From contig NZ_JACJGM010000045.1 in the NCBI RefSeq assembly GCF_015024225.1, positions 1-34,430 of the forward strand: 34,430 nucleotides of DNA. The letters run 5' to 3'. Numbering within the stretch: position 1 is the stretch's first letter; each line of letters starts with the position of its first letter. This document shows positions 21,054-32,490 of the stretch, one piece after another. The notes under the pieces are model-generated. The model ran no database searches and was not told the origin of the DNA. It saw only the letters and a program-made list of their open reading frames with translations. Made by a program: the position numbers and the translations under genes. This DNA comes from Nocardioides lijunqiniae (lineage in GTDB: Bacteria; Actinomycetota; Actinomycetes; Propionibacteriales; Nocardioidaceae).

Positions 21054-24000
21054 TCAGCGCGTCAGCCGGAGGTTCAACCGCTGCGTGGTGCCGTCGCGGA
21101 ACTTCACGACGAGCACGGCACCGACCGCCGCCCGGCTCTTCAGCCGAGCCCGCGCCAGGGCGTTGAGCCTCAGCGTGAGGCGGCCGCGCTGGCCCGCCTT
21201 GAGGGCGACCTTGCCGCTGCCCAGCGCCTTCCCGGACGTGCCCGGCAGACGCAGGGTGGCGGTGCCCGCACAGGCACCCTGGACGCACCGGAGCACGACC
21301 GAGGCCCTGCGCCGGCTCTTGTCCGCGTCGACCTTGCGGCCCACCGCGGCGACCCGCGGCTTCACGACCGGTGCCGGCGGGGTGACCACGGGCGCCTTGA
21401 CGACCGTGAGCGAGCCGACGCCCGCACCGGAGTCGTGCGCCTCGTCACCCTCGTACGTCGCCGCGAGGGCGACCTCGCCGGGCTGGGTGAAGGGCCCGAC
21501 CGTGACGGTCGCCTTGCCGTCGGTCAGCGTGGCCGGGGCCAGGGGCTCACCGTCGACCGTGACGACGACGTCGCCGGTCGGGGTCTCCTCCACCACGGAG
21601 TCGACCGTGACCTGCACCTGCGACGTCTTCCCGGTCTGCACCTGGGCCTGCGTCGGCGTGACGGTGACCGTCGGGGAGACGTTCTCCGGGTCGGCCAGCT
21701 CCTTGAGCTGGACGTCGCGGTAGAAGACGTTCTCGCCGTTGCCGTGGTTCTGCAGGCCGAAGTGGGACGGCCAGTCCATCCGCGCCGGGTCGGTGCTGGT
21801 GAAGTCGTTCACCAGCACGTCGTTGAGGTAGACGCGGATCCGCTTCCCCTCCACGCGGATCTCGTAGTGGTTCCACTCGCCCACCTGCTTGAGCGCCGCG
21901 TCCCGCTTGGCGACGTCGGCGGACTGGAAGGTGTAGATCGCGCCCGTGGTGCGGTCCACCTCGTCGGTCGCGTCGATCTGGATCTCGTAGCCCTGGTTGA
22001 CAGCCACCCACGGGTCGTTGCCCGGGTCCGGGAACCCGACGAACACGCCGCCGTTGTGGTCGGTGGTGAGCTTCCAGTCCAGCTGCAGCGAGTAGTCGCC
22101 CTCGAGCGGCTCGTCGTGCCAGAGCAGCCCGAGCCCACCGTTGGTCATGAGGCTGCAGTCGGCCTCGCGGGTGAAGAAGCCCGGCCCGGCCATGTTCCAG
22201 TCCTCGAGGCTCGCCGCCGTCCCGTCGTAGAGCGTCCGGTAGCCGGGATCGGCCACGGTGGGCTGGCAGGTGTCGGGCTCGACCACCGGCTCGGTGACCT
22301 TGAACCAGTCGAACGTGCCGACCTGGGACCCGTTGCCGTTGTAGGCCGCGACGCCGATGGTGGGCTCGACCAGACCGGTGGTCGGGTAGCCGGAGCCCAT
22401 GGACGTCCAGGTCGCGCCCTGGTCGACGGAGTACCGCGCCTGGAGGGCGGAGCCCGTGTTGACCATCTGCAGCTGCAGGTCGCTGGGCGCACCCGGCAGC
22501 GCCGGGCTGTGGGAGTAGACCATCTGGCCGTTGACCCGACGTCCGAGCTCGACGATCCAGCTGCCCTGCGGGGTGCGCATCGCGACGACCTTGGCGTAGT
22601 TCTCGACGCTGGTGTGCGCGATGAGCCCGCCCTGCAGGTAGTCCTTGGTGCCGGTGAGCGAGAACTGGGTCGTCGCCGACCAGGTCCCGTCCTCGGGCGC
22701 CGCCTGGGTCACGACGTTGCGCGCGGAGAAGAGGCCGTCGGTGATGTCCCCGCTCTGCGCGGTGAGCCGCAGCTCGCCGTCGGCCACCTCGAGCCCGCCC
22801 GGGGACGGGTTGAGGATCGTGGTCCAGCGGCAGGGGTCCAGCTCGTCGCCCTCGAACTCGTCGTCCGGGCTCGGCCCGGCCTCCGGGTCGCAGGACGGAG
22901 CCGTCCTCGAGACGTCGACGTAGTCGAGGTTGACGCGCCCGTTGGTCTGACCGTCGCCGGCTCCCACCGCGTAGGTCACGGTGTTGGTGCCGGCCTCCAG
23001 CGCCACGGTCTCCGTGGAGGTCCCCCACGTGCTCCAGGCGCCGGTGTTGGCCAGCGACGCCGACCGCGGCTCGCCGCCGTTGACGGAGAGCAGCAGCGTC
23101 TTGGTCAGGTTCGGCGCGGGGTGCGGACCGTTGGCGTAGCCCAGCGTCAGGTCGTGGTCACCGGCCTCCTGCGCGGTCACGCTGAACGTCACCCGCGCGC
23201 CGTCGGTCTCCAGCCCACCGACGTAGCCGGTGCCGCTGAAGCCGGCGTGCTCCGTCGACAGCACGGCTCCGCCCGCGAGCTCGGCGGCCTCGGCCTCGTA
23301 GCGCATGGTCTCGGGGACCAGCACCTGGACGTAGTCGAGGTTGACGTGACCGTCGTCGCCGTCGATCTTCTCGAGGCGGATGGAGCTCGGCCCCGCCGGG
23401 AGCTGGATGCGCTGCGTGATGCTGCCCCAGCTCTTCCAGCCCCCGGTCGAGGGCAGGGAGAGCACGGTGCGCTCGCCGTCGACGAAGAGGCTCAGCTTCT
23501 TGGTGCCCTCGAACGGGTTGGGACCGTTGGCATAGCCGAGCTTGAGGTCGTAGGCGCCGGCCTGGTCGACGACGACCTGGACCGTGCTGCCCGCCCCGAC
23601 GTCGCCCATGCCCGCGACGAAGCCGCTGCCGCTGTATCCGGCGTGCTCGGTCTGGATGTTGGCGCTGCCGGTGAGCTCGCCGTCCTCGAGCTCGTAGAGG
23701 CCGAACGGAGCCGGCTCGGGCTCCGGCTCGACGTAGCCCGGGTAGGTGTTGAGCGTGTACCACGCCTCGGTGCTCCACAGCCGCTCGTCCGTGGCGGACG
23801 TGAAGGGCTGTGGCGAGCGCAGGTGCACGACGCGGTCGGGCTTCAGGCCGTCGACGAGGATCCGCACCGTCCGTCCGTCCTCCGACGCGGTGGCACTGGT
23901 GACCTCGAGGGTCTCCTCGTCGAGCTTGGGACCGCCGTACTGCGCGGTGGCCTTGTAGCGCCACTGGTCGACCTGGTACTTCGTGGCCAGGTCGGCGAGC

Positions 24001-25769
24001 GTGGCCGGGGACACCGGCTTGGTGTAGGTGATGTCGAAGCCGCCCTCGACGACCTTCATCGACTCCATGTCGAAGGGCACGTCGCCGGTGAGCTCGAGCT
24101 TCTGCAGGCCGAAGCGCTTCTTGCCGGTCTGGCCCCAGTTGCCGCCGGCGCCGATGCCGCCGACGTAGAGGCTGCCGTCGTCGTCCTTGAGGACCCGGCT
24201 GACGCCGGCCTCGAAGCCCTGGCTCATCCGGAACAGCGCGCCCTGGTACTCGCCCTCGACCTTGTCGAGGTAGCCGCGCTGCAGGCCGCCGTAGGTGACG
24301 TCGCCGATCAGGAGCTGTCCGGCGTACGGGCCCTCCTCGACCAGCACCGGGGTGCTGGGCGAGTTGGCGATCTCGTTCTGCGGCATCCACAGGACCGGCT
24401 TGGTCACCGGCTGCTCGTCGAAGCGGCCCTTGGTGCCGCCGGGTCCGGTGGTGAAGTGGTTGAAGAAGCGGCCGGGCTTGATCTCGACCAGCTTGGACGC
24501 GGGCAGCCAGCCACCCTGGTTGTCGGTCACGAAGATCTCGCCGTCGGGGCCCTCGCCCATGCCGTGCGGGGTCCGCAGCCCGCCGGCGACGTACTCGACC
24601 TCGCCGGTCTCCTTGTCCACGGTGATGTGCGTGCCGCGGTCCTGCGAGCCCTGGGGCACGGTGGTCGCGCCGCCGAGGTTGATCGACACCGAGAGGTTGA
24701 GGTGGAACTTGCCGTCGCGGTAGAGCATGCCGAAGGCGAACTCGTGGAAGTTGCCGTCGAAGGGCCAGGTGGCGACCGTCTCCTTGCCCTCGAGGACGCC
24801 GTCCCCGCCGGGGTCGACGAGCCGGGTCAGCCGGTGCTTCTCCGAGACGTAGACGTCACCCTCGACGACCGAGATGCCCATGGGCTCCTTGAGGCCGTCC
24901 GCGATCAGCGTGCGGGTCACGCCACTGGGGTCCTGCGCCTGCTTGGCACCCTGGAGCCTCCAGAGCTGCCCGAGCGAGACGTTGCCCTGGTCGTTGCCGT
25001 TGCCGCCCCAGGTCAGGACGAGCAGGTCGTCGCCGTCCCACTCCAGGCCCGACACCTGCGGCTCGAAGCCCTCAGCCCGCAGGTCGACCAGGTCGTAGGC
25101 GGGGTTGACGCCGTCGAGCTGCAGCCCGTCGCCGGCGCTGTCGTCCTGGCCCTCGCACTGCTTGAAACCGGGGGCGGTCACCCGGGTCACGTTGGCCTCG
25201 GTGCTCAGCACGGAGGTGGGGACCACGGTGAAGGCGGTCTCGCCGGGGCGCTGCCACATGAGGGTGAGGCGCTCGCCGTTGGTGGCCTCGAGGAAGTTGA
25301 CACGCAGGGCGTGCACGCCGACGCCGAGCGTGACGCTGCCGTCCTTGGCCGTGGGGCCGTGCAGCCCGTCGTGGTCGATCACGAGCTGGTCGTCGATGAG
25401 CAGCTCTGAGCCGTCGTCGCTGACGAGGCGGAACATGTAGGTGCCGGCGGTGTCGATCGAGAGGTTCGCGAGGACCTCCACGAGGTAGTTGTCCTGGAGA
25501 CCGCCGAACTCCTCGGGGGTGTCCCAGTCGATCGTGGGCTGCAGCTTGTCGACGTTCGGCGTCTGGCCGGACTTCAGCGTGCAGAGGGCGGCGGTGGGCT
25601 GTCCCAGCTGGAAGGCACGCATGGTGACGCCCGCCTCGTCGCCCGGCGGCGCGGCCTCCGCCGCGGTGATGCCGGCGGCCAGACCCAGGGCGAGCGCCCC
25701 GGCGACCATCAGGTGCAGCGGGCGGCGCCTCGAGCGGGCGGGACGTGGTGACGGAAGGGTGCGTGACAC
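21054..25769 (-). CDS. Giant secreted multidomain protein: PA14, sorbosone-dehydrogenase-like propeller, two CBMs, lectin-like fold, DUF1080
   Basis: A 1571-residue exported protein with this order: signal peptide (1-40); PA14-like carbohydrate module (about 75-190, VSDDGSELLIDDQLVIDH); six-bladed propeller of the glucose/sorbosone dehydrogenase type (about 235-560, LKEPMGISVVEGDVYVSE and RTPHGMGEGPDGEIFVTD); beta linker (575-675); two CBM6/35-like modules (690-820 and 823-955) sharing TEHAG(Y/F)SG(S/T)G and LGYANGP; concanavalin-like domain (968-1160, DEFEGDELDPCRWTTI); DUF1080 3-keto-glycoside hydrolase-like domain (1178-1357); Ig-like domain (1365-1458); and a basic C-terminus. It probably binds and degrades a polysaccharide or glycoside outside the cell. 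GTG has GGAGG 8 nt upstream, so it is leadered. No sortase or anchor signal is seen. Confidence 0.9.
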   Translation of the reverse strand: MSRTLPSPRPARSRRRPLHLMVAGALALGLAAGITAAEAAPPGDEAGVTMRAFQLGQPTAALCTLKSGQTPNVDKLQPTIDWDTPEEFGGLQDNYLVEVLANLSIDTAGTYMFRLVSDDGSELLIDDQLVIDHDGLHGPTAKDGSVTLGVGVHALRVNFLEATNGERLTLMWQRPGETAFTVVPTSVLSTEANVTRVTAPGFKQCEGQDDSAGDGLQLDGVNPAYDLVDLRAEGFEPQVSGLEWDGDDLLVLTWGGNGNDQGNVSLGQLWRLQGAKQAQDPSGVTRTLIADGLKEPMGISVVEGDVYVSEKHRLTRLVDPGGDGVLEGKETVATWPFDGNFHEFAFGMLYRDGKFHLNLSVSINLGGATTVPQGSQDRGTHITVDKETGEVEYVAGGLRTPHGMGEGPDGEIFVTDNQGGWLPASKLVEIKPGRFFNHFTTGPGGTKGRFDEQPVTKPVLWMPQNEIANSPSTPVLVEEGPYAGQLLIGDVTYGGLQRGYLDKVEGEYQGALFRMSQGFEAGVSRVLKDDDGSLYVGGIGAGGNWGQTGKKRFGLQKLELTGDVPFDMESMKVVEGGFDITYTKPVSPATLADLATKYQVDQWRYKATAQYGGPKLDEETLEVTSATASEDGRTVRILVDGLKPDRVVHLRSPQPFTSATDERLWSTEAWYTLNTYPGYVEPEPEPAPFGLYELEDGELTGSANIQTEHAGYSGSGFVAGMGDVGAGSTVQVVVDQAGAYDLKLGYANGPNPFEGTKKLSLFVDGERTVLSLPSTGGWKSWGSITQRIQLPAGPSSIRLEKIDGDDGHVNLDYVQVLVPETMRYEAEAAELAGGAVLSTEHAGFSGTGYVGGLETDGARVTFSVTAQEAGDHDLTLGYANGPHPAPNLTKTLLLSVNGGEPRSASLANTGAWSTWGTSTETVALEAGTNTVTYAVGAGDGQTNGRVNLDYVDVSRTAPSCDPEAGPSPDDEFEGDELDPCRWTTILNPSPGGLEVADGELRLTAQSGDITDGLFSARNVVTQAAPEDGTWSATTQFSLTGTKDYLQGGLIAHTSVENYAKVVAMRTPQGSWIVELGRRVNGQMVYSHSPALPGAPSDLQLQMVNTGSALQARYSVDQGATWTSMGSGYPTTGLVEPTIGVAAYNGNGSQVGTFDWFKVTEPVVEPDTCQPTVADPGYRTLYDGTAASLEDWNMAGPGFFTREADCSLMTNGGLGLLWHDEPLEGDYSLQLDWKLTTDHNGGVFVGFPDPGNDPWVAVNQGYEIQIDATDEVDRTTGAIYTFQSADVAKRDAALKQVGEWNHYEIRVEGKRIRVYLNDVLVNDFTSTDPARMDWPSHFGLQNHGNGENVFYRDVQLKELADPENVSPTVTVTPTQAQVQTGKTSQVQVTVDSVVEETPTGDVVVTVDGEPLAPATLTDGKATVTVGPFTQPGEVALAATYEGDEAHDSGAGVGSLTVVKAPVVTPPAPVVKPRVAAVGRKVDADKSRRRASVVLRCVQGACAGTATLRLPGTSGKALGSGKVALKAGQRGRLTLRLNALARARLKSRAAVGAVLVVKFRDGTTQRLNLRLTR

Positions 25770-25825
25770 CTGGACCTCCAGTAGGACCCGGCCCGCGAGC
25801 GCCGAGGATCGATGTGACTGGCGCC

Positions 25826-25854
25826 ACTGTAGGGGACATATGACGGGATGTGAA
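25826..25854 (-). promoter_or_regulatory. Sigma70-type promoter of the giant secreted protein
   Basis: On the minus strand, -35 TTCACA (25849-25854) and -10 TACAGT (25826-25831) are separated by exactly 17 bp. The spacer is unusually AT-rich. The leader to the GTG is about 50 nt and contains GGAGG. A repeated TGACGGG (25841-25847 and 25862-25868) flanks the -35 and could bind a regulator. Confidence 0.6.
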
Positions 25855-25895
25855 CAACTTTTGACGGGTCTCTAACAAAAGTCACGGCTGGCCGC

Positions 25896-25901
25896 TACAG
25901 T
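25896..25901 (+). promoter_or_regulatory. Leaderless -10 box for the MMPL transporter
   Basis: TACAGT, then 7 nt, then GTG at 25909. Confidence 0.6.
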
Positions 25902-25908
25902 CGCCCCC

Positions 25909-28032
25909 GTGCTGGAGCGGATGGGCCACTGGGTGCACCGCCGTCGGGCGGTCGTGCTGGCCGCGTGGACCCTGGTCGTGCTCGTCGGCGGCGTCGTCGG
26001 AGGCGCGGTCTTCGACCTCGCGGAGAGTCCCGAGGCACGTGCCGACGTCGAGTCGACGCTCGTCGAGCGGCGCCTGGACCGCGTCGACCCGGAGGGCGAG
26101 CAGGTCGTGGGGGTGCTCTCCGGCGACGACGCGCTCGGCGTGGCCCTGTCCGAGGAGGCCGCCCGCATCCTGCACGAGGTCCGCGAGCTGCCCGGGGTCG
26201 TCGACATGCGCGACCCCTACACCACCGGCGCCAGCGACCTCTTCGCCGACGACGGGCAGGGCGCGCTCGTCCAGGTCGAGCTCGACCCCGCGCTGGACGA
26301 CGACGACGCGCTGGCCGCCGCCGACCGCGTGGCCGACCGGCTGCACACCATCCCCTTCCCCACCGTGCACGTCGGCGGCGAGCTGCTGGCCGAGGACGCG
26401 TTCGGCGCGCAGGCCGGCAGCGACGCCGCCCGCGGCGAGGGCATCGCCCTGGTGGTGCTGCTCGGGGTGCTCGTGCTGGCGCTCGGCGGCTGGGTGGTCG
26501 GGGCGCTGCCCGTCGTGACCGCCCTCGGCACCGTGACAGGCTCCCTGCTGTGCCTCACCGGGCTCGCCGGCCTCACCTCGGTGAGCGAGTTCGCCGTCAA
26601 CGTCGTCACCCTGCTCGGTCTCGGCCTGTCGGTGGACTACAGCCTGCTGGTGCTGGCCCGCTTCCGCGAGGAGCGCGCCCTGGGCGGCAAGCGGGCCGAC
26701 CTGGGCGACCTGCTCGGCCGGACGGTCGCGACCGCCGGACGCACCGTCCTCGTCTCCGGGCTCACCGTCGGGTGCGCACTGGCGGGCCTGCTCGTCCTCG
26801 GCGACCCCATCCTCACCGGCATGGCCGTCGGCGGCGTGGTCGCCGTGGCGGTGGGGACCCTCGCCGGACTGACGCTCACGCCGGCGCTGATCTCGGTCGC
26901 GCACGCCCGCATCCCGGCTCCCGGCGCGGGCCGCCTCGCCCGGCGCACGCCGGCGCCGGAGCGCTCGCTGCTGGCCCGGCTGGCGGGGTTCGCCCAGGCC
27001 CGACCCTGGCCGGTGCTGGTCGGCACGACCGGCGTCCTGCTGGTGCTCGCGGTCCCGCTGCTCAGCCTGCAGCTCGGCAGCTCCGACGCCCGCTCGCTGC
27101 CCGCCGACAGCGAGTCGCGCCTGGCCTACGAGGCCGTCCAGCGCGACCACGCCGAGGAGCGCACGGCGCCGATCACGGTCCTGACCGACGCATCCCCCGA
27201 CGACCCCGCCGTGAGCGCGCTGGCCGACCGGCTCGCCGGGCTCGACGACGTGGACGACGTCCACGTGCTCGACCCGCTGCCCGACGGCTCGACGCAGATC
27301 GCGCTCGACCCCGAGGGCCGCACCTACGGGGTGCCGGCCCAGCGACTGGTCGCGGAGGTCCGCGAGCGCGACCTCGGCGCCCCGGTGCTCGTCGGCGGGC
27401 CCGCCGCCGAGCTCGTCGACGCCCGGACGGCCATCGCCGACCGGCTGCCCCTCGCCGTGCTGGTCGTCATGGTGGTGACGGGCCTGCTGCTCCTGCGCCT
27501 CACCGGCTCCCTGGTGGTCCCGCTCAAGGCGCTGGCCCTCAACCTGCTCTCGCTGTCCGCCACCCTCGGCGTCGTGGTCGCGATCTTCCAGTGGGGCTGG
27601 GGGTCCGCGCTCCTGGGCTTCGAGTCGTGGGGCACCCTCGACATCACCACGCCGCTGCTGCTGTTCATGTTCGCGTTCGGGCTCTCGATGGACTACCACG
27701 TGTTCCTGCTGGCGCGCATCAAGGAGGCGTGGGACTCCCCCGCCCGCGGACGCGGGGCGCCCGCCGCGGGCACTCGGGCCGCCAACGACCGTGCGGTGCT
27801 GGCCGGCATCACCTCGTCCGGGCCGGTCGTCACCCTGGCCGCGCTGGCCATCTCGATCGTGTTCCTCGGCTTCACCCTCGGCGAGCTGGTGGAGGTCAAG
27901 CAGATCGGGGTCGGGATGACCGTCGCGATCCTGCTCGACGTCACCGTGGTGCGTGGGCTGCTCCTCCCGGCGGCGATGACGCTGCTCGGCCAGTGGAACT
28001 GGTGGCGCCCGGGACGCCCCGTCGCGGGCTAG
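25909..28032 (+). CDS. MMPL/RND-family transporter
   Basis: A 707-residue membrane protein with two halves, each a large outer loop after the first helix followed by a five-helix bundle. The proton-relay Asp-Tyr pairs are present: GLGLSVDYSLLVLARFREE (D243-Y244) and FAFGLSMDYHVFLLARIKE (D595-Y596). These proteins export lipids, fatty acids or small molecules. At about 700 residues it is the short actinobacterial type, not a long mycobacterial MmpL. The start is the GTG 7 nt after TACAGT. It is divergent from the giant secreted protein, and its TAG stop overlaps that of the CHAP gene. Confidence 0.93.
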   Translation: MLERMGHWVHRRRAVVLAAWTLVVLVGGVVGGAVFDLAESPEARADVESTLVERRLDRVDPEGEQVVGVLSGDDALGVALSEEAARILHEVRELPGVVDMRDPYTTGASDLFADDGQGALVQVELDPALDDDDALAAADRVADRLHTIPFPTVHVGGELLAEDAFGAQAGSDAARGEGIALVVLLGVLVLALGGWVVGALPVVTALGTVTGSLLCLTGLAGLTSVSEFAVNVVTLLGLGLSVDYSLLVLARFREERALGGKRADLGDLLGRTVATAGRTVLVSGLTVGCALAGLLVLGDPILTGMAVGGVVAVAVGTLAGLTLTPALISVAHARIPAPGAGRLARRTPAPERSLLARLAGFAQARPWPVLVGTTGVLLVLAVPLLSLQLGSSDARSLPADSESRLAYEAVQRDHAEERTAPITVLTDASPDDPAVSALADRLAGLDDVDDVHVLDPLPDGSTQIALDPEGRTYGVPAQRLVAEVRERDLGAPVLVGGPAAELVDARTAIADRLPLAVLVVMVVTGLLLLRLTGSLVVPLKALALNLLSLSATLGVVVAIFQWGWGSALLGFESWGTLDITTPLLLFMFAFGLSMDYHVFLLARIKEAWDSPARGRGAPAAGTRAANDRAVLAGITSSGPVVTLAALAISIVFLGFTLGELVEVKQIGVGMTVAILLDVTVVRGLLLPAAMTLLGQWNWWRPGRPVAG

Positions 28033-29693
28033 CGCCGGACGCGGACCCGCTGCAGCCCGGCGGCCGGCAGGACGAAGCCCTTGCCTGCGTAGCGGACCCG
28101 GACCTTGCGCAGGCCCGCCGGCACGTCGGTGATGACGACGCGCAACCGGCCGTCGACCACCCGGCCCACGACCTTCCTGCCGCCGACGCGGATCGTCGCG
28201 AGCCCGCGGGGCGTGGCGCCCGGCGCCACGACGCGCACGACGACGAGCGCCTTGCGGCTCCCGCCGGCAGCACGGATGCGCAGGACCGGCTTGGTCACCA
28301 CGCGTGACGGCGTGGCGATCTGCTGTGAGGCGCTGCGGTAGCTGGCGCGGTCCAGCCGCACCAGGAGCCTGATCTGCGACCCGATGTCCGCGGGCTTCAG
28401 CACGTACGACGACCCGATGGCGCCCGGGACCGCGACCCCGTTGCGCAGCCAGCGGTAGCTCACCCGCGCGTCCACCGGATCGACGGCGCCGGGGGCGGCG
28501 GTGAGGGTGCTGCCGACGCGCGGGACGCCGGTCAGCCCGAACGGTCGCGTGAACGCGAGGGTGCCGGCGAGGACCGGGCCCGCGGTCCGCGCGGGCACGG
28601 CACGCTGGCGGTAGCCGACGGCGCGACCCGTGACGATGGCGCTGATGCGCTGGTCGATCTGGGCCTGCCCCAGGCGCAGCGTCCAGCCGGTCGCCCCGGC
28701 GATGGGCGTGGAGCCGGCGTACCACTGCACGGTGGTCGCGCTCGGGTTCGGCGCCCACGACCCGCGCGTGGCGGTCAGGACCTGGTCGACCTCCGTGACG
28801 CCGCTGACGACGGGCGGGTCCGGGACCTGGAGGTCTCCGATGGCGACGTCGGCGGCGGTGCTCCTGGCCACGGTCGTGGAGGCGTAGCCGGAACGCCTGG
28901 CGCTGACCCGGACCGAGACCCGGGTGCCGAACTGGGCGGCGGTCGGCACGAACCTCGACGCCGTGGCGCCGGCGATGGGCGTCGCCCCGGCGAACCACTG
29001 GAAGGTGTAGACGCCCGCGGGCTTCCAGGTGCCGACGGTGGCGGTGAGGGGGACGCCGACCTTGGGGGTGCCGGTGACGACCGGCGCGACCGTGTTCGTC
29101 AGGACCTTGTCGTTGAAGTGGACGAAGCCCGACGGCCAGCGGCCGTCGGCCTTGCGGATGCGGCGCCAGTGGAAGTCGCCGCCCCAGCTGTCCTCGCTGA
29201 TCACGATCTCCGTGGCGGAGACGACCTGCTCGACGTAGGCGACGTGGCCGCTCGAGCCGGTGCCGGGAGCGTTGGCGCGCCACCAGGCGATCGAGCCGAC
29301 GACCGGCGTGGCGTCGGTGATGCCGGCCATCTTGCGACCCCACTCGGTCGCGTTGCCGCCACCCGTCCACGGCCGGGTGTTGGGCATCCCGCTCTTGACC
29401 ATCCGGTACGCCGCGTAGTTGGTGCAGTTGTGACCGCTGTACATCCGCCAGTACATCTTGTTCGACACGGCGCGGTAGCCCGCGTGGGAGTAGCCGGCCT
29501 TCTCGCAGGCGACGTAGCCGGTGCACAGGTAGGCGCTCGCGCGCTGCTCGACCGCGCCGTACCGGTTCAGCGACGGCGGCGGCGGCAGCACCTGGTCGTC
29601 GTCGGCGGTCGCGGAGCTCACGCCGAGGGGTGCCAGCAGTGCCAGCACGGCCCCGAGCACCAGGGCACGGCGCAGCCGTCGGGTCCGAGTCAC
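28029..29693 (-). CDS. Secreted CHAP-domain protein with Ig-like repeats
   Basis: A 554-residue exported protein. The signal peptide ends near ATADDD (about 30). The CHAP domain (about 75-195) has catalytic C90 (HNCTNYAAYR), H150 (SGHVAYVE) and E167 (ISEDSWGG); C57 and C63 may form a disulfide. Three bacterial Ig-like repeats follow (about 203-285, 290-370, 380-460), each with a GxPxVGxxLTA start and a central W-Y/W core (QWFAGATPIAGA, QWYAGSTPIAGA, RWLRNGVAVPGA). A basic beta-rich C-terminal domain resembles the end of the giant protein. It should be a peptidoglycan amidase/endopeptidase. GTG is 7 nt from TAATCT. Confidence 0.9.
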   Translation of the reverse strand: MTRTRRLRRALVLGAVLALLAPLGVSSATADDDQVLPPPPSLNRYGAVEQRASAYLCTGYVACEKAGYSHAGYRAVSNKMYWRMYSGHNCTNYAAYRMVKSGMPNTRPWTGGGNATEWGRKMAGITDATPVVGSIAWWRANAPGTGSSGHVAYVEQVVSATEIVISEDSWGGDFHWRRIRKADGRWPSGFVHFNDKVLTNTVAPVVTGTPKVGVPLTATVGTWKPAGVYTFQWFAGATPIAGATASRFVPTAAQFGTRVSVRVSARRSGYASTTVARSTAADVAIGDLQVPDPPVVSGVTEVDQVLTATRGSWAPNPSATTVQWYAGSTPIAGATGWTLRLGQAQIDQRISAIVTGRAVGYRQRAVPARTAGPVLAGTLAFTRPFGLTGVPRVGSTLTAAPGAVDPVDARVSYRWLRNGVAVPGAIGSSYVLKPADIGSQIRLLVRLDRASYRSASQQIATPSRVVTKPVLRIRAAGGSRKALVVVRVVAPGATPRGLATIRVGGRKVVGRVVDGRLRVVITDVPAGLRKVRVRYAGKGFVLPAAGLQRVRVRR

Positions 29694-29700
29694 GGAGCGG

Positions 29701-29730
29701 AGATTACGCAGGTGTCAAGCACCTTGTCAG
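29701..29730 (-). promoter_or_regulatory. Promoter of the CHAP gene, leaderless
   Basis: On the minus strand, -10 TAATCT (29701-29706) lies 7 nt before GTG, with CTGACA (29725-29730) as -35 at an 18-bp spacing. The spacer holds a short stem AGGTG-CTTGA-CACCT that could be an operator. Confidence 0.6.
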
Positions 29731-29848
29731 CGTGTCGGCAAGAATTTCACACCTGTAACTCGAGTCCCACCGCTCACGCGAGTCACATCCGTCCCACGGA
29801 CCGGACACCCGCGACGAGGGTCCGAGGAGCGCGTGCACGGCCCGGTGA

Positions 29849-29854
29849 CATGAT
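29849..29854 (+). promoter_or_regulatory. pepN: Leaderless -10 box for pepN
   Basis: CATGAT, five of six matches to TATGAT, with 7 nt to ATG 29862. In-frame ATGs at 29850 and 29853 overlap the box and are less likely starts. Confidence 0.5.
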
Positions 29855-29861
29855 GCTCGAC

Positions 29862-32408
<2,547 letters not shown>

Positions 32409-32435
32409 CCGCTGCTCAGGTCGTGACCGCGACGA

Positions 32436-32488
32436 GTCGCCTCGCGGCCGGCACCAGCACCGAGGTGCCGGTGCCGGCCGCGAGCGAC
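32436..32488. terminator. Bidirectional terminator between pepN and the DUF5130 gene
   Basis: A perfect 15-bp inverted repeat (arms 32441-32455 and 32470-32484, arm CTCGCGGCCGGCACC) with a 14-nt loop, extended by four more pairs past a bulged C at 32440. It occupies the only gap between two convergent genes, so it can stop transcripts from both sides. No T-tract is seen, as is usual at this GC content. Confidence 0.75.
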
Positions 32489-32490
32489 CG

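Noticed and set aside
20439..25409. Plus-strand open frame of 1656 codons opposite the giant secreted protein
   Set aside because: It is a GC-bias shadow: composition is dominated by Val, Gly, Arg, Leu and Asp with no recognisable domain, while the minus strand encodes well-ordered known domains.
25882..29526. Minus-strand open frame of 1214 codons opposite MMPL and running through the CHAP gene in another frame
   Set aside because: Arg/Gln/His/Gly-rich sequence without domains, antisense to MMPL and out of frame with the CHAP protein.
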